NCBI GenBank assembly: GCA_038503035.1
Contig: JAVSML010000029.1
Coordinates: forward strand, 1,945,799 to 2,009,798
Origin: Crocodylus rhombifer
Taxonomy: Eukaryota; Chordata; Crocodylia; Crocodylidae
DNA: 64,000 nucleotides
Reading direction: 5' to 3'
Made by a program: the position numbers and the translations under genes. This document shows positions 32,261 to 44,820 of this stretch, piece after piece. The notes under the pieces are model-generated. The model did no database searches, had not been told where the DNA came from, and worked only from the letters and a program-made list of their open reading frames with translations. Position 1 is the stretch's first letter. Each line of letters opens with the position of its first letter.

Positions 32261-34734
32261 ACAAAGCACCATGTAATGATTGACCAATTTGTCCTCAAAA
32301 CATGGGAGATGCATAATATTTTTTTGCCCTCATTTTACAAAAGGGAGCTGGGATACAGGAAGGTGTTTGCTAAAATCTTAATTAACCTACAGGACATGAT
32401 GCTATGTTCACATCATCCAAGGAGCTTTGAAAAGATTTCATTGAAGACTACAGAGTACTTTGGTGGTAAGAGTTAAGAATGGATTTCAAGACTTCCTGAG
32501 TCTCAAGCTTATGCACAGACCACCAGCCTGAAGTCTATGCTATCCCAGGCTTTGACATTTTTCCCATTTCTTTTTGTATCACTGGCTCTCAAAAACCAAG
32601 CTACTTACATATGTACATATCACTTTTTTAAATCTATCATGCTGTAAGATTTTTCTTACCCTTCATAATGTCTGCACTACACCAAAAAGCAAAAGTAAAG
32701 AAAAGTCACTAAAGCTAATCTGTTTCCATTTTATTTCTTCAGACTGATTCATTCTCTCCAATACCTTGTCCTTAGGGAGGATACAAGGAAATGATGTAAT
32801 TCTTCTTGGTCTTTTCATGCCTTTTTTTTTTGGCATGAGAAATACTGAACCTGTTTTTTAATTAGCTCATGTAGAGTATACTAACGCAAAATCCATTCCT
32901 TTCTGTCCCTCTCTGTATGCACTCACTCAGTTGTTATCCTCATTTGCAATAAGGATTAAAATTGATCTTTATTATCAGATTATCTGTTAACTGCTGCCCA
33001 GGAAGTTTACATGCCCTTACATTTATAAATATAATTTTAATAAGCTAGCTAGCTATTTGTGGTAGACAAATATTATATTTCTTAAAACTTCAAGACTGTT
33101 TCAATTTGTTGGTAGGCAGGAGAACTAAGATGCTTTTATATCTTTCTCTATTAAGTAGAGAAAGGCACCAAATAGAACTCTAGATCCATGCTGATATATT
33201 CCCTCACCTTGGAAGTATTCAAAATATGGATTTGGTTCTATATGCAGGAAACAGCTCCCTGTATTTTTTTGAACCAAGACCTCAGATCTACACATTTCAG
33301 AACCGGCTGAAATCGAGTTTAAGAGAGCGGCTTGAGATAGTCTTTGGTGTTTGGTTATGTATGTATCTCAATGTTTTGGATTAGGAATGGGGTAGGAGGC
33401 AATGGAAAGAAATAGCACCTGATACTTCGCACTAGATCCTATTATAATGAGTAGCTGTCTACATGGTACTTAGCCATCCAAGTGCAAATGTGTTCTACCC
33501 TGCTAGACCCTTGGAAAAAAACATACATGAGTCTGCTTTTGTAACACAAGTTATTTTTAGCTTTAACTCAATCAGAAAAGGTGGTGAGGAAAAAGAGAAC
33601 CCACCACCCACTGTTTGCATCAGTGGGGAGTGGAATCTGTTTCTCAGGAAGAGGAGGAGGAGGAAAGGCGATGGCAGTAATAGCAGTAGTGATAATAATT
33701 CATAGCATATTAGTCCTCACCCTATTTCCACTCAGGCCAAGAGCAAAACTGTTAAACCTCAGTCCACCAAGGAGACAGGCTTAGCACTTTTCCCTAATTG
33801 TTAGGTGCTTGGTGGCATGTACAATGCAAGTTAAGTGTCCAGGCTCCCTACAAAATGTACAAGGAGAGTTTGGCGCTTAAGAACAGGATCTAAAAAATGT
33901 GAGCCCAGTGAGTGGGGAGCTAAAGTGGCTTATAGAAATGGTGGGGAGAGGGTGATACTTAAGTTAAATCTCTCTCAGAACATTCGGGCTGGAGGAAAGT
34001 ACTTCCCTCAGCTCAGTAAACACAGCTAGGAAACTCCTGAAAATAGGGACGGAGACAGAAGTTACATTTGTTGTGTGATAGGCTCCCTGAAAGTGCTCTA
34101 CTGCCGTGCTGTGACATGCCTGCAGAGTGCTTTTAAAGTGGCTGATCATGCAACAAATGAACCCTCACTGGATGAAGGCACTCCACTTTGGAGTGCCTTA
34201 GGGAACTTGTGTTTCCTAGGATAATTTGTGGCATGATTACGGCTGTCTGAATACAGGGAGAAAGGAGGGGAGCAAGCCTCCCCAACTCACACCTCCCCAA
34301 TCCCTTCCTTCTGTTCAGGCTGGGCAAACCCCAGGTGGCAGCTCACTCCCCCTCTTTCCTCCATTCCTGTGGACAGCTGGGAGAGAGGAGCAGCTGGGGG
34401 AAAAGGGAGGCTCCTTGCTTGCAGGTAGGCTCCTCAGGCTCCATCCGCACCCCAGGCCCAACAGCTGAATGTATGTATGTATGTAAAGCACCATGAGGTA
34501 GATCAGGGTCCTGCACATGTATCCGTGCCCAATGTGTCTAAACTAGATGAGTTCTCACAAAGAACAGCAGAGGCAGTAGTGGTTTCCTGCGTAAAGTGTT
34601 CCACTTTATAGCTCAATATTCACTGGAGCAGGGGCTGGAATTTAGCTGTCCTACATAAGAATACAAGCAACCAGACCATAGAGTCCTTCTCTCTCTGCCT
34701 AAGTAAATATCTAACTATGCAAGGTGGGAGAACT
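32261..34734. other. AT-rich intergenic, nothing recognised
   Basis: About 2.5 kb with no exon, RNA gene or clear repeat. A short GTAT run lies near 34470-34482 and a GC-richer patch at 34260-34460. Confidence 0.45.
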
Positions 34735-34990
34735 TCAACACAAGAGATAGAGAGTAGCCCAGAATACAGTGTTAAAGCACTCTTCTGGGAGATAGGAATT
34801 TTTTAGTTCAAATCTTAGCTCCATATCAGTCAGAGATTTGAACCTGGTTTCCCCCCATCCCAGGTGAATGCTCCAGCCATGAGAGCATTAGGTGTAATGG
34901 GGCCTCCTCATTATGCTTCGTGCAAGACATGCTTTGAGAATGCCAGGTAGATTTCTGGAGGGCAAATGCAAAATATCTCACACCCAAGAA
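34735..34990. repeat. tRNA-like SINE remnant
   Basis: The text 'gttaaagcactcttctgggag' followed after about 20 bp by 'agttcaaatct' resembles the A- and B-box layout of a tRNA-derived SINE. A second inverted-sense piece, 'tttgaacctggtttcccccc', follows. Similar text occurs at 49011-49320. It is too diverged for a tRNA gene. Confidence 0.4.
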
Positions 34991-36239
34991 TTCATTGAAG
35001 CTAAAAATTATATTTCTTTCCATAAGCAGTTATACCAGAAACCTACTTGATCAAATTATCATAACTCCAGGAACTTAAATACTACTATTTAAATTACATG
35101 ACTGATCACAAGTAAGCTATCTGATACAAATAGTAAGCCACTAGGGAAATGAAATAGACAATTAACTTCTAATAAAATATTTTAAAAAGTAATTGCTTGT
35201 TCAAATAATTGTATGAACAAAAAAGACAAAGATTAATTGGGTGGGGGGAGGGTCCTACTGTAGTAAACATAGATAACCCTTTTTCTTGGATGGGCAAATT
35301 GAGATAGAATGCCAAGGCCACAAAATACGTCATTGACAGAATAATAAGCAGCACTTGTAAGCTTCTGCTTTTGACTTCTGTGAATGATACACTAACCCAT
35401 AATGTCTCCCAAACATAAAGTACCTGCATGTGCAGTATTACCTGAAGTTACTGCTGAGTTAAGTAAAGATAAACAAAACCGTGAACTAGTTTTTACTTTT
35501 CAGACTTCAGATTCTGTTTGGGTTCAGTTCAAGTTCTGAGTGACAACTTTGGTTAATATTTCTCAGGACCACTTTGCTGCTACAGGACCCACTTCACACA
35601 GTTACATTCTTCACCCTGTTGTAGCCTTTAGAGTATATCAGTTTGCTTTTCAGACTCAACTACCAGGGTTAGTGAGTATAGGATGAAAAGGTCCTGCTTT
35701 GTTCAGTTGTTTACATTTGTTTATAAGGTATTCTCATTGCTTGAAATTGTAAAATGAGAAACTTGTAATAAGATCTCAGACACAAGACAGAGAACTTGAT
35801 CCAACCAGCAAAAACAAAATTTTTCATGCAAAGTTCCAAATGTCAGCCCATTATAAATCCTGAATAATCTCTTTATTAGTTATTGTACTTGCAATAATTT
35901 TTTTCCCCCCCTTAAGATTTCTTCCTGTAGTAATGTAATTTTTTTTCTTAAAAATTGCCCTATGCATAGTAATAGTAACAGATTTTCAGCTGGGTTAAGT
36001 TGCCAGCATTGTCAATGAGGCACTTGCAGATCTGTTCTGGCATTGGCTGAGCTTCTGGACCAAATAGCCGGCCAAAATAAAGTTCTCTATTTCTCAGAAG
36101 GTATAAACACTAGACTGATAGAAGGCAACTGTGTGACATTTTCCTACTTTACTATTACTTCCCAAGGAATGTTTTTTACATGATAGTTGTTTCAAGTTGC
36201 ATTTAATTTGGGATTTTTTTTCTTGCCATTTGTAACAAG
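34991..36239. other. AT-rich intergenic, nothing recognised
   Basis: No exon or clear repeat recognised. Confidence 0.45.
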
Positions 36240-37428
36240 TGGGAATCCCAGGGCTGGTCCAATTGTTGGCTTGCCCACTTGTCTCTGGGCAAACCGCCCA
36301 CCTACTTTACTCACCATGCCTTATTTGGTATCACTTGGAGGATGTCAGTAAGGTGGGTGGCTACCCATTTATTTGCCCTGATGCCAAGGGCCCATATACA
36401 TGGCTCTGACCTTCCCTATACCATGTCCCATGCCTTGCAGATGGCATCCATGTTACTTTAGTGCCTCACACTGCAACTCATGTTCCAGAGTCTCACATGG
36501 GACTCTCACTCCCCTAGGAGCTCACAATCACTGTGCCCAAATACTGGACTCTCCTTCAGTTCATTGCTCAGGGTTCCCAGCCCCTACCCATTCAGGGCTC
36601 CAAGACCCACCCCCTTCCCTACACTGGGCCTCATCCCCTGCCACACACTGGGCTACAGTCCCCTTATCCCCTCACCCCACGAGCTTCACGCATAGCTTCC
36701 CACAGGCTCAGGGCTCCACCCCCTGGAGCTACACACTCAGCTCCTTAATGCCGTCTCAGAGCTCACAGGGAGCCTGGACCCTTGCTTTGTTCTTTGGGGT
36801 GTGTTCCCCTAGTCTTCCCCCTCCATGGGATCACCCACAAGGCAGCAGGGGTTGAGGCTTTCTGGCACCCTATACTCACGGTTCACTGGGGAAGCCCCAG
36901 GTGTGGCATTTTCTGGAGACTGGCCTGCCACCAGAAGTCCCACCCCACCAACCAGCCCCAGCAGGGTGTAGTTTTAGCTCATGCTACATGCTATTGGGAT
37001 TGTGTAATACCGCCTGTTTCCTCTGGTTCTTGCCTGCCACGACTTTGATCTTATGAGGGGAGGAAAGAGATTGGTATGATGTTAATTGGTTAGTTGGCAG
37101 CCCACTCAACTTGTTCCCTGAATCACTCGTCAGCTCTGGAGGGGATCCCTGCCTTCGGAAACCTCAGGGTAAGTTCCCACCAGTGCTTCATGGTGCTAAT
37201 TACCTCATTAGCGAGCGTGGTTACTGCCTCTTTTCCCTCTTGCTGGTGTAAAACTTCGGGCAACCGTTTTTCACAGTTACCCTACCAGGATTAGCTGAGG
37301 CTGGCCAGTATAGCTGGTGCTCAGTCTTCCCCGCATTACCGAGACTTTCCCCAATTTTTCTTTTCTTCTTTTCCCGCACCGCTGCTCCCTGCCTGTAATT
37401 GATCAGTTTCACAGCTGCACTTGTTAAA
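36240..37428 (-). mobile_element. Retroelement-like sequence left of the nested LTR
   Basis: The minus strand contains 'atcaaagtcgtggcaggc' at about 37034-37052, similar to the LTR 3' motif in the solo LTRs ('atcaaagacgtggcgggt', 'caaagatgtggcaggtg'). The C-rich + strand text resembles the centre of those LTRs. An in-frame minus stretch at about 37230-37428 (Lys- and Ala-rich) continues across the nested LTR into 38378 onward. It is probably part of an older LTR element. No pol motif seen. Confidence 0.4.
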
Positions 37429-37433
37429 GTCTG

Positions 37434-38372
37434 TGTGGCAGCGTGGGACCTAGGGGTGCCATGAACTCCTCTAGCGCCTCCTACCCACCGTGCCAAATCG
37501 GTTTTAATGCACCTTGCTATCTCACCCGCCACGTCTTTGATGGCAATTTGTTAAAGGGAGGCTGCCTTTCCAACCCACCTTGGCATGGTGCCTTGAGGTA
37601 TCTTGGCTCTGTCTAGTTGCCCGGTGCACTCCAACCTCTGGGGCTGCACATGAGTCCCACAGTCACCCATGCCCTCATGGGTCCCCGGACTCATCTCTGT
37701 GCCCACCTGTGCCCTCACGGGTGCCTCCTGGCTTCTCCTGCAGCTCCTGCCCCCACTGGGGCCTGTCTCCCCGCGGCTCTCGTAGCCCGTACTGGGCCTT
37801 GCCTCGCAATCCCCGCAATTGAGGCTCAGGTGGCCGTAGCTGTGCCTGGCCTCCAGACCCCCTTTCTGGGTCTTGCACACCACTGGGGCTTCTCACCTGT
37901 GCCCACACTGGGCTCCTCCCAATACTGCCCACACTGGGGCCAGGACACCCCAAAATGCAGTGCCCTCTCCGGCACCAGGACCCCCCACACTACTGGGGAG
38001 CTCCTATGAGGCCTCCTCCACCCCTACAGCCTCACCTGGTGGAATAGCAAAACAGAAAACTCCCACTCCTGGGCTACAACATAAACTCCATGCCAAACTG
38101 GCTATCTATCATTCCTCTCCCTACCAGGGTTTCCTCCACCCCATACCATCTTGCGGAACTGCTCAGGCCATCAGGCTTCTCTGCTATGCCTACTCCCAGC
38201 AGAGCTCTCTCTTTCTCGGCTGCCAGAGGGGAACTGCCTTCTTGGCCTCAGCCTAGGCTGTTTATATAGGCCAGGCCCTGCCCCCTTCCAGTCAGCTGAC
38301 TGACTGCGGTTGGCCCGGCAACTGGCACCTGTCCCTCTTTCTAGGAGCAGGACACGGAAGTGTCCTGCGACA
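37434..38372 (-). mobile_element. Solo LTR with perfect 5-bp duplication, nested
   Basis: In minus orientation it starts TGTCGCAGGACAC and ends CACGCTGCCACA. GTCTG stands on both sides (37429-37433 and 38373-38377). The minus TATA box (TATATAAA, 38261-38268) and following text align with those of the LTR at 14925-16459. It is 939 bp without internal genes. The intact duplication and the continuity of the older element around it show a nested, younger insertion. Confidence 0.88.
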
Positions 38373-38377
38373 GTCTG

Positions 38378-39015
38378 CTTCCCATTCCCCTCCTCGGGAG
38401 TGGAAGCATCACTGACTCTTGCTTGCAGCCAAGCCCAGCCTCTCCTAATCCTTATCCTCCTTGTCTTCACCAGGTTCCCCACTCTGTTCGTGGTGAGGGG
38501 CCTCAGCCCCTTTGAACACACCGCCACAGTTGCATCTCTGGGTGAGAGTCTGACCCAAGTCATTCTGCTGTCCTTTGGATGCCTGAAGATGTTCTCTCTG
38601 GGTCCTCCCTCTAATTTTATCCTCGGAAGCTACATCCAGTTGGCCAATCTGGAGCAATGTGGGGAATTCTCCCCCACCTGGCTGGGTGTTGTCATTAACA
38701 GCCCCCAGGTGTTTCTTCAAGTAACAGGGCTTCCAACAGAGACTTTGTTACACTCCAGACCAGGAACCTCCAGTCATCCCCACAGCTTCTGCCCTTACCT
38801 CCAATATGTCATGAGCAGCAGCTCCAGCCAGGTGGTGTTCTCCCAGCTGCTAGCAGCAGACTGCTGGATTTGCTGCTCAGGGCTCTGCTTTTATAGGTGG
38901 GCCCTGGTCCTAATCAGGTAATTAGGCCTGATTGGGCAAACAACCAGCTGCAGGATGCCTTGGTGCTGCCCACACCTCTGGGAGTAACAGGGCACACACC
39001 CTGTGCTCTGTTACA
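38378..39015 (-). mobile_element. Older LTR-type element, right part
   Basis: In minus orientation the sequence starts TGTAACAGAGCACAGGG at 39015 and has TATAAAA at 38889-38895, about 120 bp in, so it looks like the 5' end of an LTR. A second TGTAACA lies at 38746-38752. Minus frames of 91-130 codons follow but show no recognisable gag or pol domain. A similar TGTAACAGG start occurs near 40850 on the minus strand. Confidence 0.4.
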
Positions 39016-39088
39016 CTGTCTCATTGTGAAAACTAATATAAAGCTTTATCTTTTTCTGACAATCATATTTTCTGATTTGGTAAACCTT

Positions 39089-39106
39089 TCTCTCTCTCTC
39101 TCTCTC
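39089..39106 (+). repeat. (TC)9 microsatellite
   Basis: An uninterrupted TC dinucleotide run. Confidence 0.9.
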
Positions 39107-41745
39107 CCGCCCCCTTCTAATTTTTGTAGGGGCGGAGGGGGCAGCAGGAAAACTAGGGAGTAAAATTCCCTCATCCTTACAACTTCATCAAATACCTTGG
39201 AAGATAACATCTTATATTTAATTAATATAAATGTCACAGTTACTACCACTTTAAAGAGTAGTTTAAAAAAGGACCTTTTATTTTATAAAGTTGTATCTTT
39301 GTGACTACCTAGTGATTCACTATAGCCAGCCTTATTGGGTCTTTACAGTCATTCAGTGTGAGGAACTCAAGAGTTTAACAGCCTATAAAGAATTCAGGGG
39401 AAAATACTGTCTTCATGAAAAACTAGCTTAGTTTTTAAGACAGAAAAACTAAAGAATATATTTGATGTATCCACAAAACATTAAAGAAGGTATTTGATAT
39501 ATATGTGACTCAAAGGAAAAACCCAAACAGAAACAGAAGTTTTAGCATATAGGTATTGAAAGATACCATAATAGCTTTGAGAATTATTCTACTGTCCATG
39601 CCCTTCACAGATTTTGCTATGCAGAAGGAGAGTGAGATGGTATTCCACATTATTAAAACTATTATATACCTTAGAGTTATGGACAATGCAGAAGGAAAGG
39701 TCCTGGAATGCTTATGGATCAATGCATTAATTGAATAATCTGAAGATGGGGCACTAGTGTTGATCTGCTGTAAACCAGCTAATTGACCAAGGAAGCAAAG
39801 TGAGCATCTCCTTAAATTGTTACAGAATGCGTAGAAAGAAAAATTGTATTACTGTTTAGGATTTCATCCTGGGAGTATAGGCTGTAGGTCTCATGCTGCC
39901 ACTGACAAAACATCCTTGGAATTCATTCAGATAGATAAAATGAACATATCACTGAAATAAAAAAGGTTTGCTTTGGTGTAACTGATCATAATCTAACTTC
40001 CTTTCCTATGTGCTTTTAATCACTTGACCTATATTGCTTTAAAGAGGATAAATTCCCAAAGCTGAAAATAATTATTAATCCAGTTGTATGGGAGGAAATA
40101 GTTTAACATAATATAAATTTGTTTAAGAATGCTTTACTAGATGCTGCACAAACCTATGACATTAAATAAATCTGTCTTTATGTAGGAGGGTAGGTGATGT
40201 CAAGTCCTCAGTTTCATGTGGGAGGGAGGGACTCACCTGTCATGACTTTATGATGGGAGAAAGAAGAGTTAATACCCTCCCACAATGAAATATATGACAA
40301 ACGCTATCGGATCTGAGCTGGTCACAATGATTTCATTTATTAAACAATTCCCTCTTCTTCAGCAACAGAAATAAGTGCCTATTACTTTAAGCGGCACCCC
40401 AACACTTTCCCCAGTGCCTCTCCTGAGCCCCAGAGCCTGCCTCTAAACCCTTCTTTCTTCTTCCTTAGGGTTTCTGACTCTGATTTCCCCAGCGGCCTCC
40501 CAGCGACTATCTGGACCTGGTAAGTAGCAATTCTTTCTCACCTTCCTTGAGGATGAGGTCCAGCTGTGGTTTGCTCATCTGGCTAGGATCTGCTCAGAGT
40601 CTTGTAATCCATCCGTCATGTCTGGTCCCTCATCTTCGTCGTGCCTCTGGGGCAGTCACTCATTCTGAGTGGCTGCCCCCCCCCCCCCACGGGTTTCTCT
40701 GTGAAAGTCGGGCCTTTGACCATGAAAATCAAAGTAATTAGTTGCTGGTGTCAACTTCCTTCTCAGCCACACTGACATCTTTGCCATGCTTGCCCTGTTC
40801 CTGACTCTGTGGGGTTACTCCTGGTCATTTTAGTAACAGGGTTGCTGTGTCATCCTGTTACACTTTGGATAAACCCCCCCCAAAAAAACTGGTTAAAAAA
40901 AGAAAAGAAGGCAGCAACTAAAATTTTACATAAATACTGAAACCTGCCCCTCATCCCCAGATACTCCAGAGATTAAACAAGATTCAAAAGGCCTTCCTCA
41001 ATAAAATTTCACATTGAAAGAAGTAGATTAAAATATATTTTAATAGCAATTCTAATATTCGAATTTAAACAAGAGATAAATGTTAAGACTGTTCTCTGTA
41101 ATCAGAAGCTTAATATGAAATACTCATTAATCTAAAAAAAAATAGAGGGATTGGTACAAAAATAAATCAGATTTGCCATTGTCCATAACATTCTGGACAG
41201 TCAGTAAAAAAAGAGGCTAATAATTCCATAAAGTTAGTAAAAAATTGAGCCGTCGGTAAAAAACTAAGGAAACAGGAGCTTGATTGGAGCTCCATCTCTG
41301 AACAAGAATGGATGCTGAAGGGAAGACCAAGTAGAGCAGTGCCACTTGGTGTCAGAGTGGGAGTGCAGCACCACACAGGGAGCATTCTTTCAGGGCTTTG
41401 TAGTTCAGGTAGCCCCTTCTCTCCCCCAGCTGCTGGAGCTGCTGTTACATCCTTTTGCCTACCTGTAGTAATGCTGCATTGCAGGTAGGCAGGCAGATCC
41501 CCAAAGAAGAACTACTGTGATAGATTGGGGGAGGGGCAGGGTCAATGGAGCTTAGGCCTGGGAATTAACTGAGGGAAGGGCAGCATGGTGCAGGGTGAGG
41601 TCAGGGGCATCAGGGTGTGGTGATGAGAATGAGAAGCCTAGGGGGCAGGGGTAGCACAAAATACAGACCCTGAAGTCAAGCAGGGTCACCAGCCCCCAAA
41701 AGTTTTAATAATGATAATCTGAAAACTTTACTGACAAGGAAACTT
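39107..41745. other. AT-rich intergenic; one LTR-like remnant and a C13 run
   Basis: A run of 13 C lies at 40676-40688. From about 40400 to 40860 the sequence is GC-richer and, on the minus strand, begins TGTAACAGG like the older LTR-type element, but has no TATA box. Otherwise nothing recognised. Confidence 0.4.
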
Positions 41746-41753
41746 TGTTTTTA

Positions 41754-42850
41754 TAGAGGTGCACCGATATATTAGTTGCCTAGCAGATCAGCACTGATAG
41801 AAGGGTAAGTGACATTCTCAGCTATCAGCTTTTTTTGGATGTTGTAGTTGATAATGTTTACCAATAATTATGCTTTCTGGCCAGGGCCCTGGATACCTGG
41901 GTTCCATCTCTCCCATGGGGTCGGGGCACCTGGGTTCTCTCAAGAAATGGCGGGTTTCCCCTTGCAGACAGGCAGCATTCTAGCCTTCAAGTGGTCTTGC
42001 TTGGGGCTGCCGGGAGTGAGATGCAGGGGGCACTGCATATACGCAGCCACACACATGCATATGCCAGGAATACAGCCAGGCATCTCCCTGCAGGTAAATC
42101 TATGGAAGTTAAGGTGTGCAGGGGGGTGCAGACTGAGGCCCTCATGGTGAGGGGTGGGAGTGTGGCAGGGGCTGGGGGCACTGCCCAGCCAGGGTGGTGT
42201 ATGAGGAGCAGGATGGAGCCACAGGCAGCTCATTCAGGGGATGGGGGGGCATCTCTCTGCCACTGTAGACACCCCTAGGGTGCGGTATGAGGAGCATGTA
42301 CCCCCCAACCCCCCCCAATTAGTGTGTGGGGCAGATGTGAACTGCTCGCTGTGGGCTCAGGGCTCTCCACTCTGCTGCCTTTCCCTTGGGAGTCCTGTAC
42401 CAGCCACACACCCCCTGCCCACCTGGCAGCAGTGGAGGGTGGTGAGTTGTGTCCCCCACTACTGGGTGGGAAGGGGGCATGTGTGTGGCGTGGGGCTCCC
42501 AGGGCAAAGGCATCAGGGAGGAGAGCCCTGAGCCCACAGTGGGCAGCTTGCATCTGCCCTTGCCCTGGTTAGCTCGGCTCTGTTCCACTTAAAAGCATCC
42601 CCATGCTTAAAAATGGTGGCAACAGCTCTTGAACTAAAGCACATTTAATGAATTTTAGTTCAAGTGCCATGATGCTGATACATATGAAGCAGGAGGCTGC
42701 TGGAGCGTGCCAGAAAAAGGTTTATTTATGTCACTACTTTATGCAAAGCATTTTAAAGTAAATCGGTTATTGGATTGGCATCAGCTGTTATGGTTGGTTA
42801 ATAATCGGCTATTGGTACTGGCCATGAAAATCTTTATCGGTGCATCCCTA
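41754..42850 (+). mobile_element. hAT element, non-autonomous, 1.1 kb
   Basis: It starts TAGAGGTGCACCGATA and ends TATCGGTGCATCCCTA, near-perfect 16-bp inverted termini of a widespread vertebrate hAT type. The flanks TGTTTTTA (41746-41753) and TTTTTTTA (42851-42858) match 7 of 8. The outer parts are AT-rich with repeated 'atcggc/tatcggt' text. The centre (41880-42570) is GC-rich with frames of 80-100 codons that show no transposase motif. Confidence 0.85.
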
Positions 42851-42858
42851 TTTTTTTA

Positions 42859-44762
42859 CTGTGGTTGGTCTTAAACCCCTGAATTTGAGCCTGGTCCTTA
42901 TCCAGGACCTGGCAGAACGGTTATGTTTACAATAATTAGAACAATCCCCTTAAAAAGTTGGTTACTAGTAAAAACTGCAGATATATTATTAGGTTAAGGG
43001 TATTTCTGTCTGACTCAGGTTCTGTATCTTGTTTGCTCCCACATCCTCCCCCTATTCCTTGCTTAGTCTGTCTCAGGTCTCCTTTCACTGTCACATTCTG
43101 CTCCTTCAAATTCAGCACATACTTTTTTCAATGGAGCCTCTGTAGTGGCTTGAAATTAGCAAGATACTAAACTGCTGCTTACCAGGCAGTAGGAAACCAG
43201 ATTTTTGTCAGTTTCCAGCTGCTTTTCAGACAGTGCTGATTGGTTTCTCTCCACTGCAGAAAAGCCTGGCACATGGGGGCAACAAATTCAGCATGTCCTT
43301 CTGGCCTGTTTTCAATAGGCCTGTAAGTGCCAGAGCAGAGACTGGGAGCAATTTAATGCTGTCTTCTCAGCCATCCCCCATTCTGTTTGCTGCAGTGACA
43401 GTTTCTGCTTTTTACCTCCTTTTCTTTGTTTCTCCCTTTCTCTCCTCTGACATCTCTTCCCACTCATTGGCTTGTATCTCCCTCCCCCACTGCTGCCCAG
43501 AACAGCCACTGTTTGTGTAGGACCTTAAAAACAATATTTTTCTCTTATGCCTCTTTCTACAACAATATTTAAACAGCTGATGGACAAACGCCATTCCATA
43601 GCTGTGTGTGTTAGTAGCCAAAGCACTTAATATGGTGCACAAACAAGGAAGTAAATAAAAGACTTTTGTTGGCTTCTGCTCCATTCAACATAAAGGCAAA
43701 ACAAAATGTTGACCAAATCAAAACAAAAGTAGAACATATTTCTCAGAAGGATTCTACAAATCATGAAAAGTAAAAATATAGAAACCTAGAATATAAAACT
43801 ATTCTTGAAGTGGTGATTAGGAAATATATGTTGGGTACATTTTTCCTTCCCAAGTTTTATTTATTCTTTTTTAGCATTCTGAGACCTCAGTTTGGATTGG
43901 GGGCTGCTTATTTGAGATGCTGTACAAACACAAAAGATAAACCATACTGTCCTAACAAACCTACAGCTTAATTAAGTAAAGCTAATTAACTGAGTAAAAA
44001 TTCAATAAATACAACAGAAAGAATTCCAGGAAGGAGAATAAAAGTAACAGAAATAGTGATTGTACATGCCACAGAAAATGCTTACTCTTAGCTGATTGCA
44101 GTCATTTAAAAATATTTTTAAAGCTACATATGATCTAGATTTTTTTTTGTTTATTATTTTAGTATTAGCTATCAGCCATTTACTTTACCATTATTATTTA
44201 GCAGTTTTCTGTAGGAATTAAGGTAGAAGTGGGTCCTGAAAGGGGATTTGAAGGAGGACAGCATGGTGGATTTTTTAATTAATTCAGGGAGGGGGCAAAA
44301 GAAGGGGGACAGAAGAAGGCACAAAAGTTGTTGGGGAGAATAAACAATCTGGGTTGGTCAGTAGTAAAGGGACATCATAATCAAATTTTCACTCTGAGTC
44401 TGATTTTTCAGATATGCTCATCATGTGCATGCTTTAAAACAGTTCCTATTTATTCACCTGAATTGTTTTCAGGCTACTGTGTACAGAGCAGTTCTGAACA
44501 TTTGACGGTTTCTTCTCTTATTTCTGCTGCTACTTCATTTTATTATTACCTGCATAGTGTTTAGGACTCCTATTCATCACACGAGATCCCACTATGATAG
44601 ATACTATACAAACACGCTTCATTTAGATACCTGAATGGGTGACATTTTTGAAAATCTCATTTTGAAAATCCAGCCCTATTATATGGTTCAGCTGCAACAA
44701 GAAAGAAGGAAGCAGAATTTAATTGAAAACTTCATTTTAAAAAACGCAGAATAATTTAGTAA
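42859..44762. other. AT-rich intergenic, nothing recognised
   Basis: No exon, RNA gene or clear repeat recognised. Confidence 0.45.
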
Positions 44763-44820
44763 GTGTGTGTGTGTGTGCACGCCCGCGTGCACGCCCGCAT
44801 ACACACGCGCACGCACGTGT
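44763..44820 (+). repeat. Alternating purine-pyrimidine tract
   Basis: (GT)7 is followed by a G/C-rich alternating stretch with CACGCCCGCGTGCACGC, then 'acacacgcgcacgcacgtgt'. It is almost fully alternating over 58 bp, a candidate for left-handed DNA. Confidence 0.85.

Noticed and set aside
34735..34990. tRNA gene
   Set aside because: Only loose A- and B-box resemblance; no foldable acceptor stem or anticodon arm could be set out, so it is better read as a SINE remnant.
36240..37050. A fourth solo LTR of the 14.9-kb family
   Set aside because: Some shared motifs, but no TG start, no CA end and no 5-bp duplication could be fixed, so I kept it as part of an older retroelement.
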